A stretch of 64,000 nt of DNA from Batkoa obscura. Its lineage: Eukaryota; Entomophthoromycota; Entomophthoromycetes; Entomophthorales; Batkoaceae. The stretch is from contig JASVEC010000044.1 of the NCBI GenBank assembly GCA_030770535.1, forward strand, positions 1 to 64,000. Direction: 5' to 3'. The notes under the pieces were generated by a model, which saw only the letters and a list, made by a program, of their open reading frames with translations, ran no database searches and was not told where the DNA came from. The position numbers and the translations under genes were made by a program. Shown piece after piece: positions 1 through 10,268 of this stretch; within the stretch, counting starts at the first letter, position 1, and every line of letters begins with the position of its first letter.

Positions 1-42
1 ACAAAGTATTTAATTGCTAAAGTTATTAATCACTAGGTCCTT

Positions 43-504
43 TGTGAAATATTGCTTTATTTAGCTCTCGGATTGATTATACGCAACAATCACTTAAGTT
101 GCTGTGTTCTCAAGTTCAAATACAATCAAGTCAGAGTCCCTTATTTTGATTTGCTGCGAGAATTTCTAACTTCATATTGCAAGGAATAAATCCTCTCGTA
201 TTAATATCCATATTTATTGGAGTATAAAGAGATTCTTCAATATGATAACTCCAGGTTTTTTTTAATTGGATTACTCCTGATAACGTATCATTAATAAAGT
301 CACTAAGTTTTCTGACAACATCTGATATAGATTTTATAGTAGTATCTTCCATTGTATTTGTTTTACATAATTTGTAGCTTACTACATACTATTTCTATTA
401 AGTTAAGTCTACCTTAGTTATATAAACTAAGACCCTTCGACTCAAGGCAAGTTAATTAAGCAAGAGTAGCTTTTAACTTCGGCCACTAAGTATCAACTTT
501 CACA
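43..504 (+). repeat. 5' LTR of the Gypsy element
   Basis: The 462-bp terminal repeat begins TGTGAAAT and ends TTTCACA, giving short inverted TG..CA ends. A TATA-like stretch (TATAAAG, about 223-229) sits mid-LTR, where the U3 promoter of such an element would be expected. The opposite strand carries a short accidental open frame that has no independent support. Confidence 0.95.
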
Positions 505-506
505 CT

Positions 507-523
507 TGGCGCTCATAGCTGGG
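507..523 (+). other. putative primer-binding site
   Basis: Two bases after the 5' LTR the sequence reads TGGCGCTCATAGCTGGG. It begins with the TGG that pairs with a tRNA CCA end, at the usual place for a minus-strand primer site. It is not the common initiator-Met primer site (TGGTAGC...), and I could not identify the tRNA. Confidence 0.5.
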
Positions 524-622
524 AAAGCTCCTATAACTACACTAGGTAGCCTTTATAGCCTTTCCTTTACGGTTCTTACCGCGTAACCACCCCAACCCTC
601 CAATCCCCTTAATTCACAGACT

Positions 623-3124
623 ATGATCAACAATAGCCTCATACCCTATTTTGCTGACTCAAGATATCTCCTTGATAACCGTCAACAATTGACTATCACT
701 GAATATGACATGGGTAGTAGTGATGAAGAAGAAGCTAGTGTTCTGACCCCAGAAATAGACACTGCTGCTTTAAATCAAGCTGCCCTACCTCCTCATGTTG
801 TAAGCTCGGTCGTTACCTATGGAGCTGTTCCTATGCACGTTCTTAATGGTGATCTCTCTGCTTGGAGACAATACCAAAGTAGTAGCTCCAGTACCCAAAT
901 TACTTTTCGTGCTCAGTACCAAACGGTACCTACCCTTTCCCACGTTCAACAATATTTAGTAGAGTTCTTGCACAACAAACTCATCCAGATGGTTGGTGAA
1001 CTCAACCGTCTCTCAACTCACAATAATGAATTGTCTACCTCTTTAAGCTCGCTTCTAGGTACGGTTAATAATCTCTCCATGGTCATCAACCAAAACAATG
1101 ATGTCATCACCCCATCAAATGAATTCCATACCAGTAAGTTTAATGAATTCAACCAAAGGCTCAATGATACTGTTAGTTATGAAGTATATAGAGATTTGGC
1201 AAGAGAAGTAGGAGACTTCAAGGCTGAATTGCATCAGCTTGATACTGCCTTACATTCCGAACTCATTAAGATCTCTGACGAGATCAACCTTTCCCTCACT
1301 GAGATCAATGACCATACTGCTCAAAGGATCTCAGATATCGACGGAAAAGTGAAAATCACTTTTGCAGAACTTAATAGATCGTTGATGACTAGATTCACCG
1401 AGTATAATCATCGTTTATCCTATGTTGAGCAATCCCCTGCGTCTGCATCAGCCAAAGATGCCAGAATCTTGGCTTTAGAACAAGATTTAGCTGCTTGTAA
1501 TGTACAACTGACTCAACAAGTGACCACCATTAGCCAGCTCATCACTTCCAATAATAATTTGAAGGAACAAATTAGATTAGATAAAGAGCAGTCAGCGGCT
1601 GACTGGGAAGAAATTTCGCGTAATATACAGAGTACCAAGGAAGAGCTTATTATTCTTCAAACTAAGGTAGCTTCCAATACCAGCCAAATCAAGGCATCTT
1701 CTTGTAATTGTAGAAAGGAACGTATCGCTGTTTCAGCACCTCACTCCAGACTCTCGACTTATAGAGATGTTCCGAGATATAATATGTATGATCTAGGTGA
1801 TGGTACCACAGAATCTATTCTTGACACTGAATATCAAATGAACCCTAAGTATCGTGGTTCTATTCACTTGGTACAACCGGATGATCAACCCAAGAAAGGA
1901 GAAAGTCCACCTCAATTACTTCCTAGAATGACCACTGCACCTACTGATGGTATTTACTCAAGAAACCCTGCTACAGGATCTAATGCTGAGCCAATAAGAT
2001 CTCATGTACAACCCTATGCTGAAGTTAACCTGGACAATCCTTTTAACAATAGTAACAAAAACAAGTTGCCATATATTGCTCCAAAAATCACTCAACATGT
2101 ACCCTATGAGCAATCTTCATCTCACTACGTACAACCCGAGCGGATTCCTGTTCAAAATAACTATGGTATATCACATAATAATCATGACGCCTATTATGGC
2201 CATCCTGGACCTTCTGGTAACAATCTAAACCCGCATAGCTTCTCAACATACCCCCACAATTATCCGAGAAGCTCCCAACCCGTTAATACCAAGTTTAATT
2301 TTAGTCTCCTATTCAATCCAAATGAAATCACTGCTACTACTTTCATCAAAGCGCTAGAAGTTCATCTTGATGCCAACAATTGGACCTACGAGTGTCGCCC
2401 TCAATGTCTCTTAGGTCAGCTTCAAACAAACGAGCTTTCCTGGTGTATGACCCTACCTGATGACTTACGCAGTAACTGGAACTCTTTTAAAAAGGCATTC
2501 ATAGATCACTATGATTCCGATGTAAAAATGGAAGCAAAAAAGGCAGCCCTTTTATCTTTACGACTAGACGATGAAAGCAAACTTGAAAATTACATTGCAA
2601 ACGTAAAAAATCGTGCTAATGCTTTAATTTCCTGTGGGAAGTTAAGCGTTACAGACCTCCGCCTGGCCTTCCAACGAAACCTTCCAAGTCACATCGCACG
2701 TCTTTTTCTAGACCCTCATCATAATATCACCAATATTACTCAGATGATAGAGATTTTAGAGCTATACCTCGGAAGTCCAAAAAGCGAAGTTAAATCCAAG
2801 AAACTATACGTTAATCATATAGATAAAGAAACGGACAACAACGAATATCTTCATTGCTTTGCCATTACACAACAGCACTACTCCAACCATCGTAAATCTC
2901 GAGTATTTACTGGATGCTGGAACTGTGGTGAACATGGACATATTGCCGTCAATTGTATTGAACCAAAGCCAGAAAATGGTATTTTTAAATATTACTTTGA
3001 AAAAAATGTTCGCAATAGTAAACATTTTAACAAAAATAAACAAGTTAATCACCTCAATTATAATTATAATGATGGTGACACTGAAAAGTTTGTTGACCCC
3101 AACAGCGAGTCAAAAAACTTCTAA
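623..3124 (+). CDS. gag: Gag polyprotein of the Gypsy element
   Basis: This 833-residue frame encodes the structural protein that would form the cytoplasmic virus-like particle. The N-terminal 400 residues are rich in Gln, Asn, Leu and Glu with heptad-like spacing, suggesting coiled coil. A Pro/Asn/Tyr-rich linker follows. A retrotransposon-gag (capsid-like) region lies around residues 555-715, and a single CCHC zinc knuckle (CWNCGEHGHIAVNC) near residues 770-785 would bind RNA. The protein is long for a Gypsy Gag, mostly because of the N-terminal region. Its 3' end overlaps the pol frame by about 28 bases. Confidence 0.9.
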   Translation: MINNSLIPYFADSRYLLDNRQQLTITEYDMGSSDEEEASVLTPEIDTAALNQAALPPHVVSSVVTYGAVPMHVLNGDLSAWRQYQSSSSSTQITFRAQYQTVPTLSHVQQYLVEFLHNKLIQMVGELNRLSTHNNELSTSLSSLLGTVNNLSMVINQNNDVITPSNEFHTSKFNEFNQRLNDTVSYEVYRDLAREVGDFKAELHQLDTALHSELIKISDEINLSLTEINDHTAQRISDIDGKVKITFAELNRSLMTRFTEYNHRLSYVEQSPASASAKDARILALEQDLAACNVQLTQQVTTISQLITSNNNLKEQIRLDKEQSAADWEEISRNIQSTKEELIILQTKVASNTSQIKASSCNCRKERIAVSAPHSRLSTYRDVPRYNMYDLGDGTTESILDTEYQMNPKYRGSIHLVQPDDQPKKGESPPQLLPRMTTAPTDGIYSRNPATGSNAEPIRSHVQPYAEVNLDNPFNNSNKNKLPYIAPKITQHVPYEQSSSHYVQPERIPVQNNYGISHNNHDAYYGHPGPSGNNLNPHSFSTYPHNYPRSSQPVNTKFNFSLLFNPNEITATTFIKALEVHLDANNWTYECRPQCLLGQLQTNELSWCMTLPDDLRSNWNSFKKAFIDHYDSDVKMEAKKAALLSLRLDDESKLENYIANVKNRANALISCGKLSVTDLRLAFQRNLPSHIARLFLDPHHNITNITQMIEILELYLGSPKSEVKSKKLYVNHIDKETDNNEYLHCFAITQQHYSNHRKSRVFTGCWNCGEHGHIAVNCIEPKPENGIFKYYFEKNVRNSKHFNKNKQVNHLNYNYNDGDTEKFVDPNSESKNF

Positions 3125-6100
3125 GTGGGAGGGTAAATGAGGATCCCCCTTCCACGAAATCAAAAATTCCTCCTGATCCAGATGAAAGCACTGAATTAGA
3201 CTTCGAAATTAACACGCTTTCAAAATTTGACCCCTCTACCCTCATCCTAGCACTACCTTCCAAAATTCGTGGCAGACCCAAGAAGAAAAAGGTTCCCGTC
3301 GTTGAAATTCCTAAAGTCATTCCACGTCGAATTGATAAGTCACCTGATAACTCTATCAATGCCCCTGATTCTGCCTTGATAAATGAAATTGCTAAACCTT
3401 ACATTTCACAATTATCCGATTTATCCAAACTGTCCCTTACACAAAGTGAACTAGATAATACACACCAGTGGTTAACTAATGTTACCATCCCAATTCCTCT
3501 AGACAAAATCCTAACTGGAGAATCAGACTTAGCAATTGCATTTAGAAACATCATTAGAGAATATCAGAATCCAAATAAACAGATCCTCTTAGTAAACCTC
3601 GATGCCAAAGCCAACTCCACCGATTGTACTTACATTAATGCGTCGATTTACAAAAAAAATGTGCGTATAATATTAGATAGCGGAGCTCCCATCAATTTCA
3701 TATCGAGTCGTCTGGTAAAACGATTACCCTTTAAACCGGATATAGATTGTTCGGACACCTTCGGTACAGCCGGAACCGGAACCGTCACGGCACTAGGAGC
3801 ATACTCATCAATCCCTATTAAGTTTGGAAAGCTAACTTTAGCCTTTCCAGCGATAGTGTTGGAAAGCGAAGGTTACGACTTCCTCCTAGGCACCGAATTC
3901 TTTGTGAAACATGGTTGCCAATTATTGTACGATCAAAATATCTTAAAAGTATTAGATCAATCCATTCCAATGTACTACAATAAGCCAAGGAACCTAACCA
4001 TTAACAACATAAGCAACAAAACTCCTGACTGTCGTATAATGAGCTATCGGACTAACAATAAATCAGTTGACGTTACTCTCTGCGGATTAGAATCTGTGAT
4101 TTATCAATATCCAGATATAGCATATAAGCAGTCTGGAATCCCCATTATTTCCCCTAAGAACTTACTAATACCGCCTAAATCACAGGTAGTACTAGACACC
4201 GAAATCTCATTATGGGTACCTAAGGAGTTCCATCTATCTATATACAGTATAGAAAGTGTTTCAAGATTAGAACCTCTAACTATGCCCGGGATTTTAGGTA
4301 ATAACATGAATGAGACTATAAAACTACTGCTTGCCAACATTACCGAAAAAGATATCAAAATCTCTAGAGGTCAACAGGTTGGTACAATCCACGTAGAAAA
4401 TAACATTGTGATTAATACTTTCAGTAAATTTGCAACACTAGAAGAATTCCAAATTTATGAAGAAGCCCCTAATAACCAAACCCTGTTTGTTGAGAAAGAC
4501 ACTATTAAACATCTAAACCCAGATGAACAACTTCAATTTTATAAATTGCTGGAAGAATATAAAGACGTCTTTGCAACTTCAGAAGAAGATATTGGCTGTG
4601 CCCGCAATACTAAACATAAAGTATATACATGTGATTCACTACCTGTTGCAACTAAAGCATATCGTAAATCTCAGTCTGAACTTAAGGCAGAACGAGAAGA
4701 AGTCCAAAAACTTTTAAGATTAGGTTTGATTATCCCTTCAAATAGTCCATGGGCCTCTCCCCTTATGATTGTTAAGAAAAAAGATGGAACTAATAGAGTA
4801 GTTATGGACTATAGGAAACTCAACAAAATCACAAAGAAGGATGTATATCCACTACCCAGAATAGATGATGCTGTTGACCGCTTACAAGGTGCAAAATACT
4901 TTTCAGCAATGGATCTAATCTCAGGATACTGGCAGGTAGAAATGGATCCGGAAGACCAAGAGAAATGCGCTTTGATTACTTCCGAAGGACTATTTCAACC
5001 AACGAGGATGCCACAAGGCCTTTCAAACGCTCCTGCTACATTCCAACGTCTTATGGATAATACACTAGGTGATCTTAAGCTCTCATGTGTACTAATTTAC
5101 TTAGACGACTTGAATGTGTTCTCGAAGACTTTCGTGGATCACCTAAATCACCTTAAAGCAGTATTCGAACGTCTTCGCCAAGCTAACTTAAAGTTAAAGC
5201 CAAAAAAATGCTCATTTTTCCAAACTAGTCTGGAATTTTTAGGCTACAAGGTCTCTGACAAAGGTTTAGCTCCTATTCCTAATAAATTAGATGCAGTAAA
5301 AGAGCTTTTCCCCCCAACTACGATGAGAGAAGTACAAGTATTCCTCGGACTAATGAATTACTACCGAAGATTTATAAAAGATTTTTCGAACTTAGCCACT
5401 CCACTATTCCAATTGTTAAAGAAAGAAGTCAAGTTTCAATGGAAAGAAGAACACCAACAAGCCTTTGAAGAACTTCGCGATAAGCTGCTTAACGCCCCAG
5501 TGTTGATGTTTCCAAATTTCTCAAAGCCCTTCTCCCTGCATACCGACGCTAGCCTAACGGCAGTTGGAGGTGTTTTAAGTCAACTGGATGATGACAACTG
5601 CGAGCATCCAATAGCTTATACCTCTAGAACCTTATCGAAGCATGAGAGGAATTACACTACGACAGAGAAGGAATGCCTTGCAATTATTCATGCTATAAAG
5701 GCATTTAGACCGTATATCTATGGCACTCACTTTACTGTTATTACCGACCATGTTTCCCTAAAGTGGTTATATTCAATCACTAATCCTGAAGGACGTCTAG
5801 CTAGGTGGGCTCTAAAACTACAATCGTATAGTTTTGATATAGTATATAAGCCAGGTAAAGATCACCAAAATGCAGATGGGCTTAGTAGGTTACCCAGGAT
5901 CTGTCTAGCCACCCCCATAGATGATGATCTGTACAACCTATTGGGTAATAAAAATAAGTGGCCGCAACAACAACCTGAGCTTAAACAATGGCTTGAGAAA
6001 AATGCCCAGAATATCATTGTCAAAAGTAATGCATTGTACAAAAAGATTAAAGGAACATATATTCCGTATATTAAGCCTTCTTCGCGGCTATCTGCATGTC

Positions 6101-7134
6101 AACAGTTTCACAATGTGATCTGCGGGCATTCAGCCTTCCAAAAAACATATGACACCATGAAAGTTTCCTGCTATTGGGAATCAATGATACCAGACTTAGA
6201 AGACTTCATAAATAATTGTGATGTTTGTAAAAGAGAACAAAGTAGGATAAAAGTAACAGCTTACAAGTTTATTTTACCTAAACATGCATTCCACACGGTA
6301 AGTATAGATGTGATAGGCCCTCTTTGTGAAGCTTCTTCAGTAAGAGGAAATAAGTATATCGTTGTAGCTATAGACCATCTAACTAAGTGGGTTGAAGCTA
6401 GAGCAATACCAAACCAGACTTCCTTCCACATATCTAAATTTATATATGAAGATATTATTTGTAGACATGGAAGCCCACAGGTGATACTTACCGATAATGC
6501 TGCCAATTTTGTTAATCTAGTTCTCCCAAAATTAGCCAGACTAATGGCCATAAGACATTCTACTGCAGCTCCGTATCATCCAGAAACTAATGGAATGGTT
6601 GAGAGAGTAAACGGTACACTAATACGTATACTAAGAAAACTAGCTTTTGACAAAACTAGCTGTTGGGATGAATATCTACATTCCGCTATTTTAGCATATA
6701 GATATTCAGTACACAGTATTACTAAAAAGTCTCCTTTTATTATGCTTTATGGGAGACACCCTGGGCTCCCCATATCTTTTGCCCCTTTAATCGCTAAACA
6801 AGGCGAGATAAGCCCTGACATATACTTGGCTAAACTAACAAAAAAATTGATAGCTATCCAAGTTGAAGCCTTTAACGCATTAACAGATTCGAAGATAAAG
6901 AGGTATCAGCAAGATATGTCCAGACTTCCTAGTCTAGCCACTTTCAAGGTAGGAGATATTGTTTATTTGTATCCTTCCTACAACCAACCTAGAAAAAATA
7001 AACTGGCACTGAAATGGGACGGACCATATGAAATCATACATAAACACTTGTATGATAGCTATTCGATTAAACATAAAGGAACAAGCGTCATTTATAATCG
7101 AGTCCATGCCAAGTTTCTCAAATCAGCAATGTGA
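3097..7134 (+). CDS. pol: Pol polyprotein (PR-RT-RH-IN) of the Gypsy element
   Basis: The frame is open from about 3097, and the recognisable enzyme region begins near 3600. Domains in order are: aspartic protease (LDSGAPINFIS, near 3670-3700); reverse transcriptase with the YLDDL catalytic box (near 5100) and the preceding MPQGLSNAP motif; RNase H (HTDAS near 5540, TDH near 5745); an HHCC zinc-binding domain (H..H..CDVCK, about 6100-6235); and integrase core Asp, Asp and Glu (DVIGPL, TDNAANF, and E in a PETNGMVERVNG block, about 6305-6610). RT-RH before integrase is the Ty3/Gypsy order. A basic RGRPKKKK stretch lies ahead of the protease (3268-3291). No chromodomain was recognised at the C-terminus. 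Confidence 0.94.
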   Translation, partial: PQQRVKKLLSGRVNEDPPSTKSKIPPDPDESTELDFEINTLSKFDPSTLILALPSKIRGRPKKKKVPVVEIPKVIPRRIDKSPDNSINAPDSALINEIAKPYISQLSDLSKLSLTQSELDNTHQWLTNVTIPIPLDKILTGESDLAIAFRNIIREYQNPNKQILLVNLDAKANSTDCTYINASIYKKNVRIILDSGAPINFISSRLVKRLPFKPDIDCSDTFGTAGTGTVTALGAYSSIPIKFGKLTLAFPAIVLESEGYDFLLGTEFFVKHGCQLLYDQNILKVLDQSIPMYYNKPRNLTINNISNKTPDCRIMSYRTNNKSVDVTLCGLESVIYQYPDIAYKQSGIPIISPKNLLIPPKSQVVLDTEISLWVPKEFHLSIYSIESVSRLEPLTMPGILGNNMNETIKLLLANITEKDIKISRGQQVGTIHVENNIVINTFSKFATLEEFQIYEEAPNNQTLFVEKDTIKHLNPDEQLQFYKLLEEYKDVFATSEEDIGCARNTKHKVYTCDSLPVATKAYRKSQSELKAEREEVQKLLRLGLIIPSNSPWASPLMIVKKKDGTNRVVMDYRKLNKITKKDVYPLPRIDDAVDRLQGAKYFSAMDLISGYWQVEMDPEDQEKCALITSEGLFQPTRMPQGLSNAPATFQRLMDNTLGDLKLSCVLIYLDDLNVFSKTFVDHLNHLKAVFERLRQANLKLKPKKCSFFQTSLEFLGYKVSDKGLAPIPNKLDAVKELFPPTTMREVQVFLGLMNYYRRFIKDFSNLATPLFQLLKKEVKFQWKEEHQQAFEELRDKLLNAPVLMFPNFSKPFSLHTDASLTAVGGVLSQLDDDNCEHPIAYTSRTLSKHERNYTTTEKECLAIIHAIKAFRPYIYGTHFTVITDHVSLKWLYSITNPEGRLARWALKLQSYSFDIVYKPGKDHQNADGLSRLPRICLATPIDDDLYNLLGNKNKWPQQQPELKQWLEKNAQNIIVKSNALYKKIKGTYIPYIKPSSRLSACQQFHNVICGHSAFQKTYDTMKVSCYWESMIPDLEDFINNCDVCKREQSRIKVTAYKFILPKHAFHTVSIDVIGPLCEASSVRGNKYIVVAIDHLTKWVEARAIPNQTSFHISKFIYEDIICRHGSPQVILTDNAANFVNLVLPKLARLMAIRHSTAAPYHPETNGMVERVNGTLIRILRKLAFDKTSCWDEYLHSAILAYRYSVHSITKKSPFIMLYGRHPGLPISFAPLIAKQGEISPDIYLAKLTKKLIAIQVEAFNALTDSKIKRYQQDMSRLPSLATFKVGDIVYLYPSYNQPRKNKLALKWDGPYEIIHKHLYDSYSIKHKGTSVIYNRVHAKFLKSAM
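3112..3118 (+). other. candidate -1 frameshift slippery site (A AAA AAC)
   Basis: In the short gag/pol overlap, the gag codons read tcA AAA AAC, a textbook XXXYYYZ heptamer. The pol frame lies in -1 relative to gag. Programmed -1 frameshifting is a known way for LTR elements to make Gag-Pol at a lower level than Gag. No downstream pseudoknot was worked out, so function is inferred. Confidence 0.55.
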
Positions 7135-7210
7135 TTCAATGAGTACAATTCGTAACTAGTCAAATTGCTCTTGGTAAGTAAATCATAAAAATTCACTACA
7201 TCAAATCATA

Positions 7211-7220
7211 GGGAGGGAAA
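7211..7220 (+). other. polypurine tract
   Basis: GGGAGGGAAA lies directly against the first base of the 3' LTR, the standard position for the plus-strand primer of an LTR retrotransposon. Confidence 0.85.
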
Positions 7221-7688
7221 TGTGAAATATTGCTTTATTTAGCTCTCGGATTGATTATAACGCAACAATCACTTAAGTTGCTGTGTTCTCAAGTTCAAAT
7301 ACAATCAAGTCAGAGTCCCTTATTTTGATTTGCTGCGAGAATTTCTAACTTCATATTGCAAGGAATAACATCCTCTCGTATTAATATCCATATTTATTGG
7401 AGTATAAAAGAGATTCTTCAATATGATAACTCCAGGTTTTTTTTTAATTGGATTACTCCCTGATAACGTATCATTAATAAAGTCACTAAGTCTTTCTGAC
7501 AACATCTGATATAGATTTTATAGTAGTATCTTCCATTGTATTTGTTTTACATAATTTGTAGCTTACTACATACTATTTCTATTAAGTTAAGTCTACCTTA
7601 GTTATATAAACTAAGACCCTTCGACTCAAGGCAAGTTAATTAAGCAAGAGTAGCTTTTAACTTCGGCCACTAAGTATCAACTTTCACA
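7221..7688 (+). repeat. 3' LTR of the Gypsy element
   Basis: This is a 468-bp copy of the 5' LTR, identical apart from a few single-base length differences. It carries the same TGTG...CACA ends and internal TATA-like stretch. Confidence 0.95.
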
Positions 7689-7989
7689 GCAGTAGTTATA
7701 ATTTTTTATTATAATTACTAAATATAGTTACAAAAATAAAAAATAAAAAATAAAAAAATAAAATTTTACTTATTGATTATTAAATGGTACTTCAATAATG
7801 TGATAACATTACAGTATTTAAAATAGTTTATTAGTTTGTTACTGTTATCGTTATTTTTAAAAAATGCTCAAATTTATATTTTCTATATTAAATAAATAGT
7901 CAATATTGATTAAGTTATTATATTAAATTAAAACAAAAAATTTGTTTAAAAAAATCCAAAAATTAAAAGCAGATTTATGTCTTATAATA

Positions 7990-8089
7990 TGGGAATGTAT
8001 TTTTTTGTCTAAGGATTTTGCTAACAAATTTCCCGCCCAAATAGCTCTCAAAAGATGGAAAAAGTAATGAAACCAAAAAAATATACTCA
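7990..8089 (+). mobile_element. MITE family A, copy 1
   Basis: About 100 bp with ends TGGGAATGTA and ATACTCA, A+T-rich inverted termini and flanking TA on both sides. The core (TTTTGCTAACAAATTT.., then AAAGATGGAAAAAGTAATGA) is shared with 13 other copies in the window. Confidence 0.85.
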
Positions 8090-8133
8090 TATATTTATAT
8101 TCTAGTAGCTTTTTAATATGATAGCTTATATAC

Positions 8134-8596
8134 TCTAAAATACCGCTTTGTCAGCTCCATGATTGATTATAGCACAATAATCACTTAAGTTGTTGTGTTC
8201 TCGAGTTTGGAGACAATCAACCTCATACTCTTGTTTTGATTTGCTATGATAATTTCTAGCTGCATTCCAAAGAATACTATCTTCTCGTTTTGATGTTTGT
8301 ACTTGTCGGAGTATAAAAGGGATTCTAGAACATAGTAACTCAAGGTTTTTTGACTGAATTATTTCTTGATGTCTTGTACATTTAGTAAAGTCATTAAACC
8401 TTTCTGATAGTATTTTATATAGATCTTATATTAGTACTGTCTACTCTATTTGTCTCACATAGTCTATAGCCTATTAGATGCTATTCTTCATAATTTAAGT
8501 CTACCTTACTCACATAAAGTAAAATCATTCGGCTTATAGTTAGTCAACCAAGCAAGAATTGTTTTTGACTCCAACCACTGAGTACCAGATTTCACA
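8134..8596 (+). repeat. old LTR remnant related to the Gypsy element
   Basis: This follows the intact LTRs along their full length (about 463 bp), with many substitutions but shared blocks such as ATAATCACTTAAGTTG, GGAGTATAAAAG and a TTTCACA end. No internal element sequence is attached, so it is probably a solo LTR. Divergence by eye is far greater than between the two LTRs of 43-7688, so it is an old insertion. Confidence 0.88.
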
Positions 8597-9137
8597 ATGT
8601 TAACTTCTTAAAATATAATAATATAATATATATTATATATTTGATAGCTATCTATTAGAATAATGTTCTATTATTAATTATAGTAATTTTTAAATTATAA
8701 TTAAAAAAATATTTGAAAAAAAACTAATAAAAAAAATTAATAAAAAATCAAGTATTTAATTAAATACTGCTATGTTTGTAAATTATAAATTATAACAAAA
8801 AGATTAAATGTACTTGCTATTAAGCAATATAATTCTATTTATTTTATTTTTGTTTTTCAAAACATTTTGTTTAATTATATATATATTTTTGATTAATTTT
8901 ATGCTAATTAAATTTAAATGTTTTCAAAAGATTATATTTAAAAGATTAATTTAGTTAAAATAGTATACAAGAAATATATGTTTGTGGTACTAAAATAAAA
9001 TATATAGAATGTTAATATTAAATTTATTATACTTTAGTTGAATTGAAATAGTATTGTCATTTGATTTTAACTTAGAGCGTATTATAAAAAATCACTTAAG
9101 TGAAGGAATTTCAGTGGTCTAAGCTACACTCAGCCAA

Positions 9138-9180
9138 AAACAAGGGCGGATATAAAGCACTAGTTAAATGGCCCTTGTTT
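9138..9180. repeat. 10-bp-stem hairpin
   Basis: AAACAAGGGC is followed 23 bases later by its exact reverse complement GCCCTTGTTT. It is a locally GC-rich patch in AT-rich DNA. The role is unknown; it could be a remnant of a small inverted-repeat element. Confidence 0.5.
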
Positions 9181-9608
9181 CCACCTATTTTAATCAAGTT
9201 ATTTTATCAAATAAAATACTTGAAAGTCATATAGCCCTTTCAAAAATATGAAAAGTACTCAAAACGAGCATAATTGAAATATAACTTATAACTTTTGAAT
9301 ATGGTTTCATTTTCAGATAAAAGTAAACAGAAATTAAATAAGTTTCAAATTGATTTCGTTTTCATATTTATCCAACTATAACATCAATTTCATTTAAAGT
9401 ATCCTTCTATTAAGGCTTTAGCTAATCTAAAAATTTCAACTTTGTTTTTTAAAATAATTCAGAATAATGCCAAGAATAGAAGTTAAATTTAAATTTAAAT
9501 TTAAATTTAAAATGACATGTTATTAGTCATTGTTTCTTATTTATATTCCCTACACTATAAAAATCATCTATTGTGTTCTCAACTTGATCGAAAATAATAA
9601 AAAATAAG

Positions 9609-10145
9609 ATGTCTTTCGCTATTAAAAAAGTAGGTCCATCAGGCTTACAAGATGCTTTAAAAGTACGTATCAATGTATTTGTTGATGAGCAAGGGGTTGA
9701 GCCTGAATTAGAATTAGACAAGTACGATTATACTTTTTTATTTCTGTTTGATTTTGATTATTCAATTAGCTAATATTCACTCTTTTTTTATAGTTATGAT
9801 AAAACTGCCCTTCATTGGATAGCCTATACAGAAGCCAATGAACCTGTTGGTGTGGTTCGATTAGTCATTATTGAATCTGAACTTTTTGGTCAAATTGGTC
9901 GTCAAGGTAAACTTGGTCGATTAGCAGTTATAAAATCTTATCGTGGAATGGGATTAGCTAAAAAACTAGTATTGGAATTAGAAAATAGTCTAACTGAAGA
10001 GAAAGTGGATAATATAATTTTACATTCCCAACATGATAAACAAGGGTTTTATGAACGTTTAGGATATATTAGAACTTATCCCGAAGAGGAACCATTCATG
10101 GAGGATGGAATATTACATGTTAAAATGCATAAGAAGATGGAGTAG
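9609..10145 (+). CDS. GNAT-family N-acetyltransferase
   Basis: Two exons (9609-9721 and 9794-10145) joined by a 72-bp GT..AG intron give 154 residues. The N-terminal half reads VRINVFVDEQGV, then ELELDNYD..ALHWIAY, the signature of the small YjcF/ElaA-like GNAT group (VRxxVFVxEQGxPxExExD). The acetyl-CoA pyrophosphate-binding loop is LAVIKSYRGMGLAKKLV (R-x-x-G-x-A). Near the C-terminus, ILHSQHDKQGFYERLGY is the usual last helix and strand of the fold. The start at 9609 is the first ATG and gives the conserved N-terminus. The substrate cannot be read from sequence. The 3' end faces the acyltransferase gene 123 bp away. Confidence 0.88.
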
Positions 10146-10268
10146 AGATTTTTAGATATAATAAAAGTAAAGTATTTTTTGTAATTTAAAGTTAATTTAA
10201 TTCGTAAATGAATTATTAATATTTATTAACAAAAATCAACATTAAGTTTTATTATATAAAAAAAAGAG

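Larger units (their letters stand above)
43..7688 (+). mobile_element. Ty3/Gypsy LTR retrotransposon, looks whole
   Basis: Two almost identical LTRs of about 465 bp (43-504 and 7221-7688) start with TGTGAAAT and end with CTTTCACA. They flank a gag frame and a pol frame with protease, reverse transcriptase, RNase H and integrase in Ty3/Gypsy (Metaviridae) order. A primer-binding-like TGG sequence follows the 5' LTR and a purine tract precedes the 3' LTR. No envelope frame and no clear chromodomain were seen. Both frames are long and open, and the LTRs differ only by a handful of single-base length differences, so the insertion looks young. The 5 bp on the two sides (tcctt and gcagt) do not match, so no target-site duplication is visible. 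Two much older LTR remnants of the same family lie at 8134-8596 and 48133-48332. Confidence 0.96.
7689..9608. other. gene-free repeat-rich spacer
   Basis: No coding frame was supported. The spacer holds one MITE (7990-8089), an old LTR remnant (8134-8596), a 10-bp-stem hairpin (9138-9180) and a run of alternating AAATTT units near 9484-9511. The rest is plain AT-rich sequence. Its right end must contain the promoter of the GNAT gene. Confidence 0.7.

Noticed and set aside
131-352. Minus-strand open frame inside the 5' LTR (and its counterpart at 7320-7505)
   Set aside because: It lies wholly within the terminal repeat, antisense to the element's own promoter region, and has no recognisable domain. 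It is best explained as chance.
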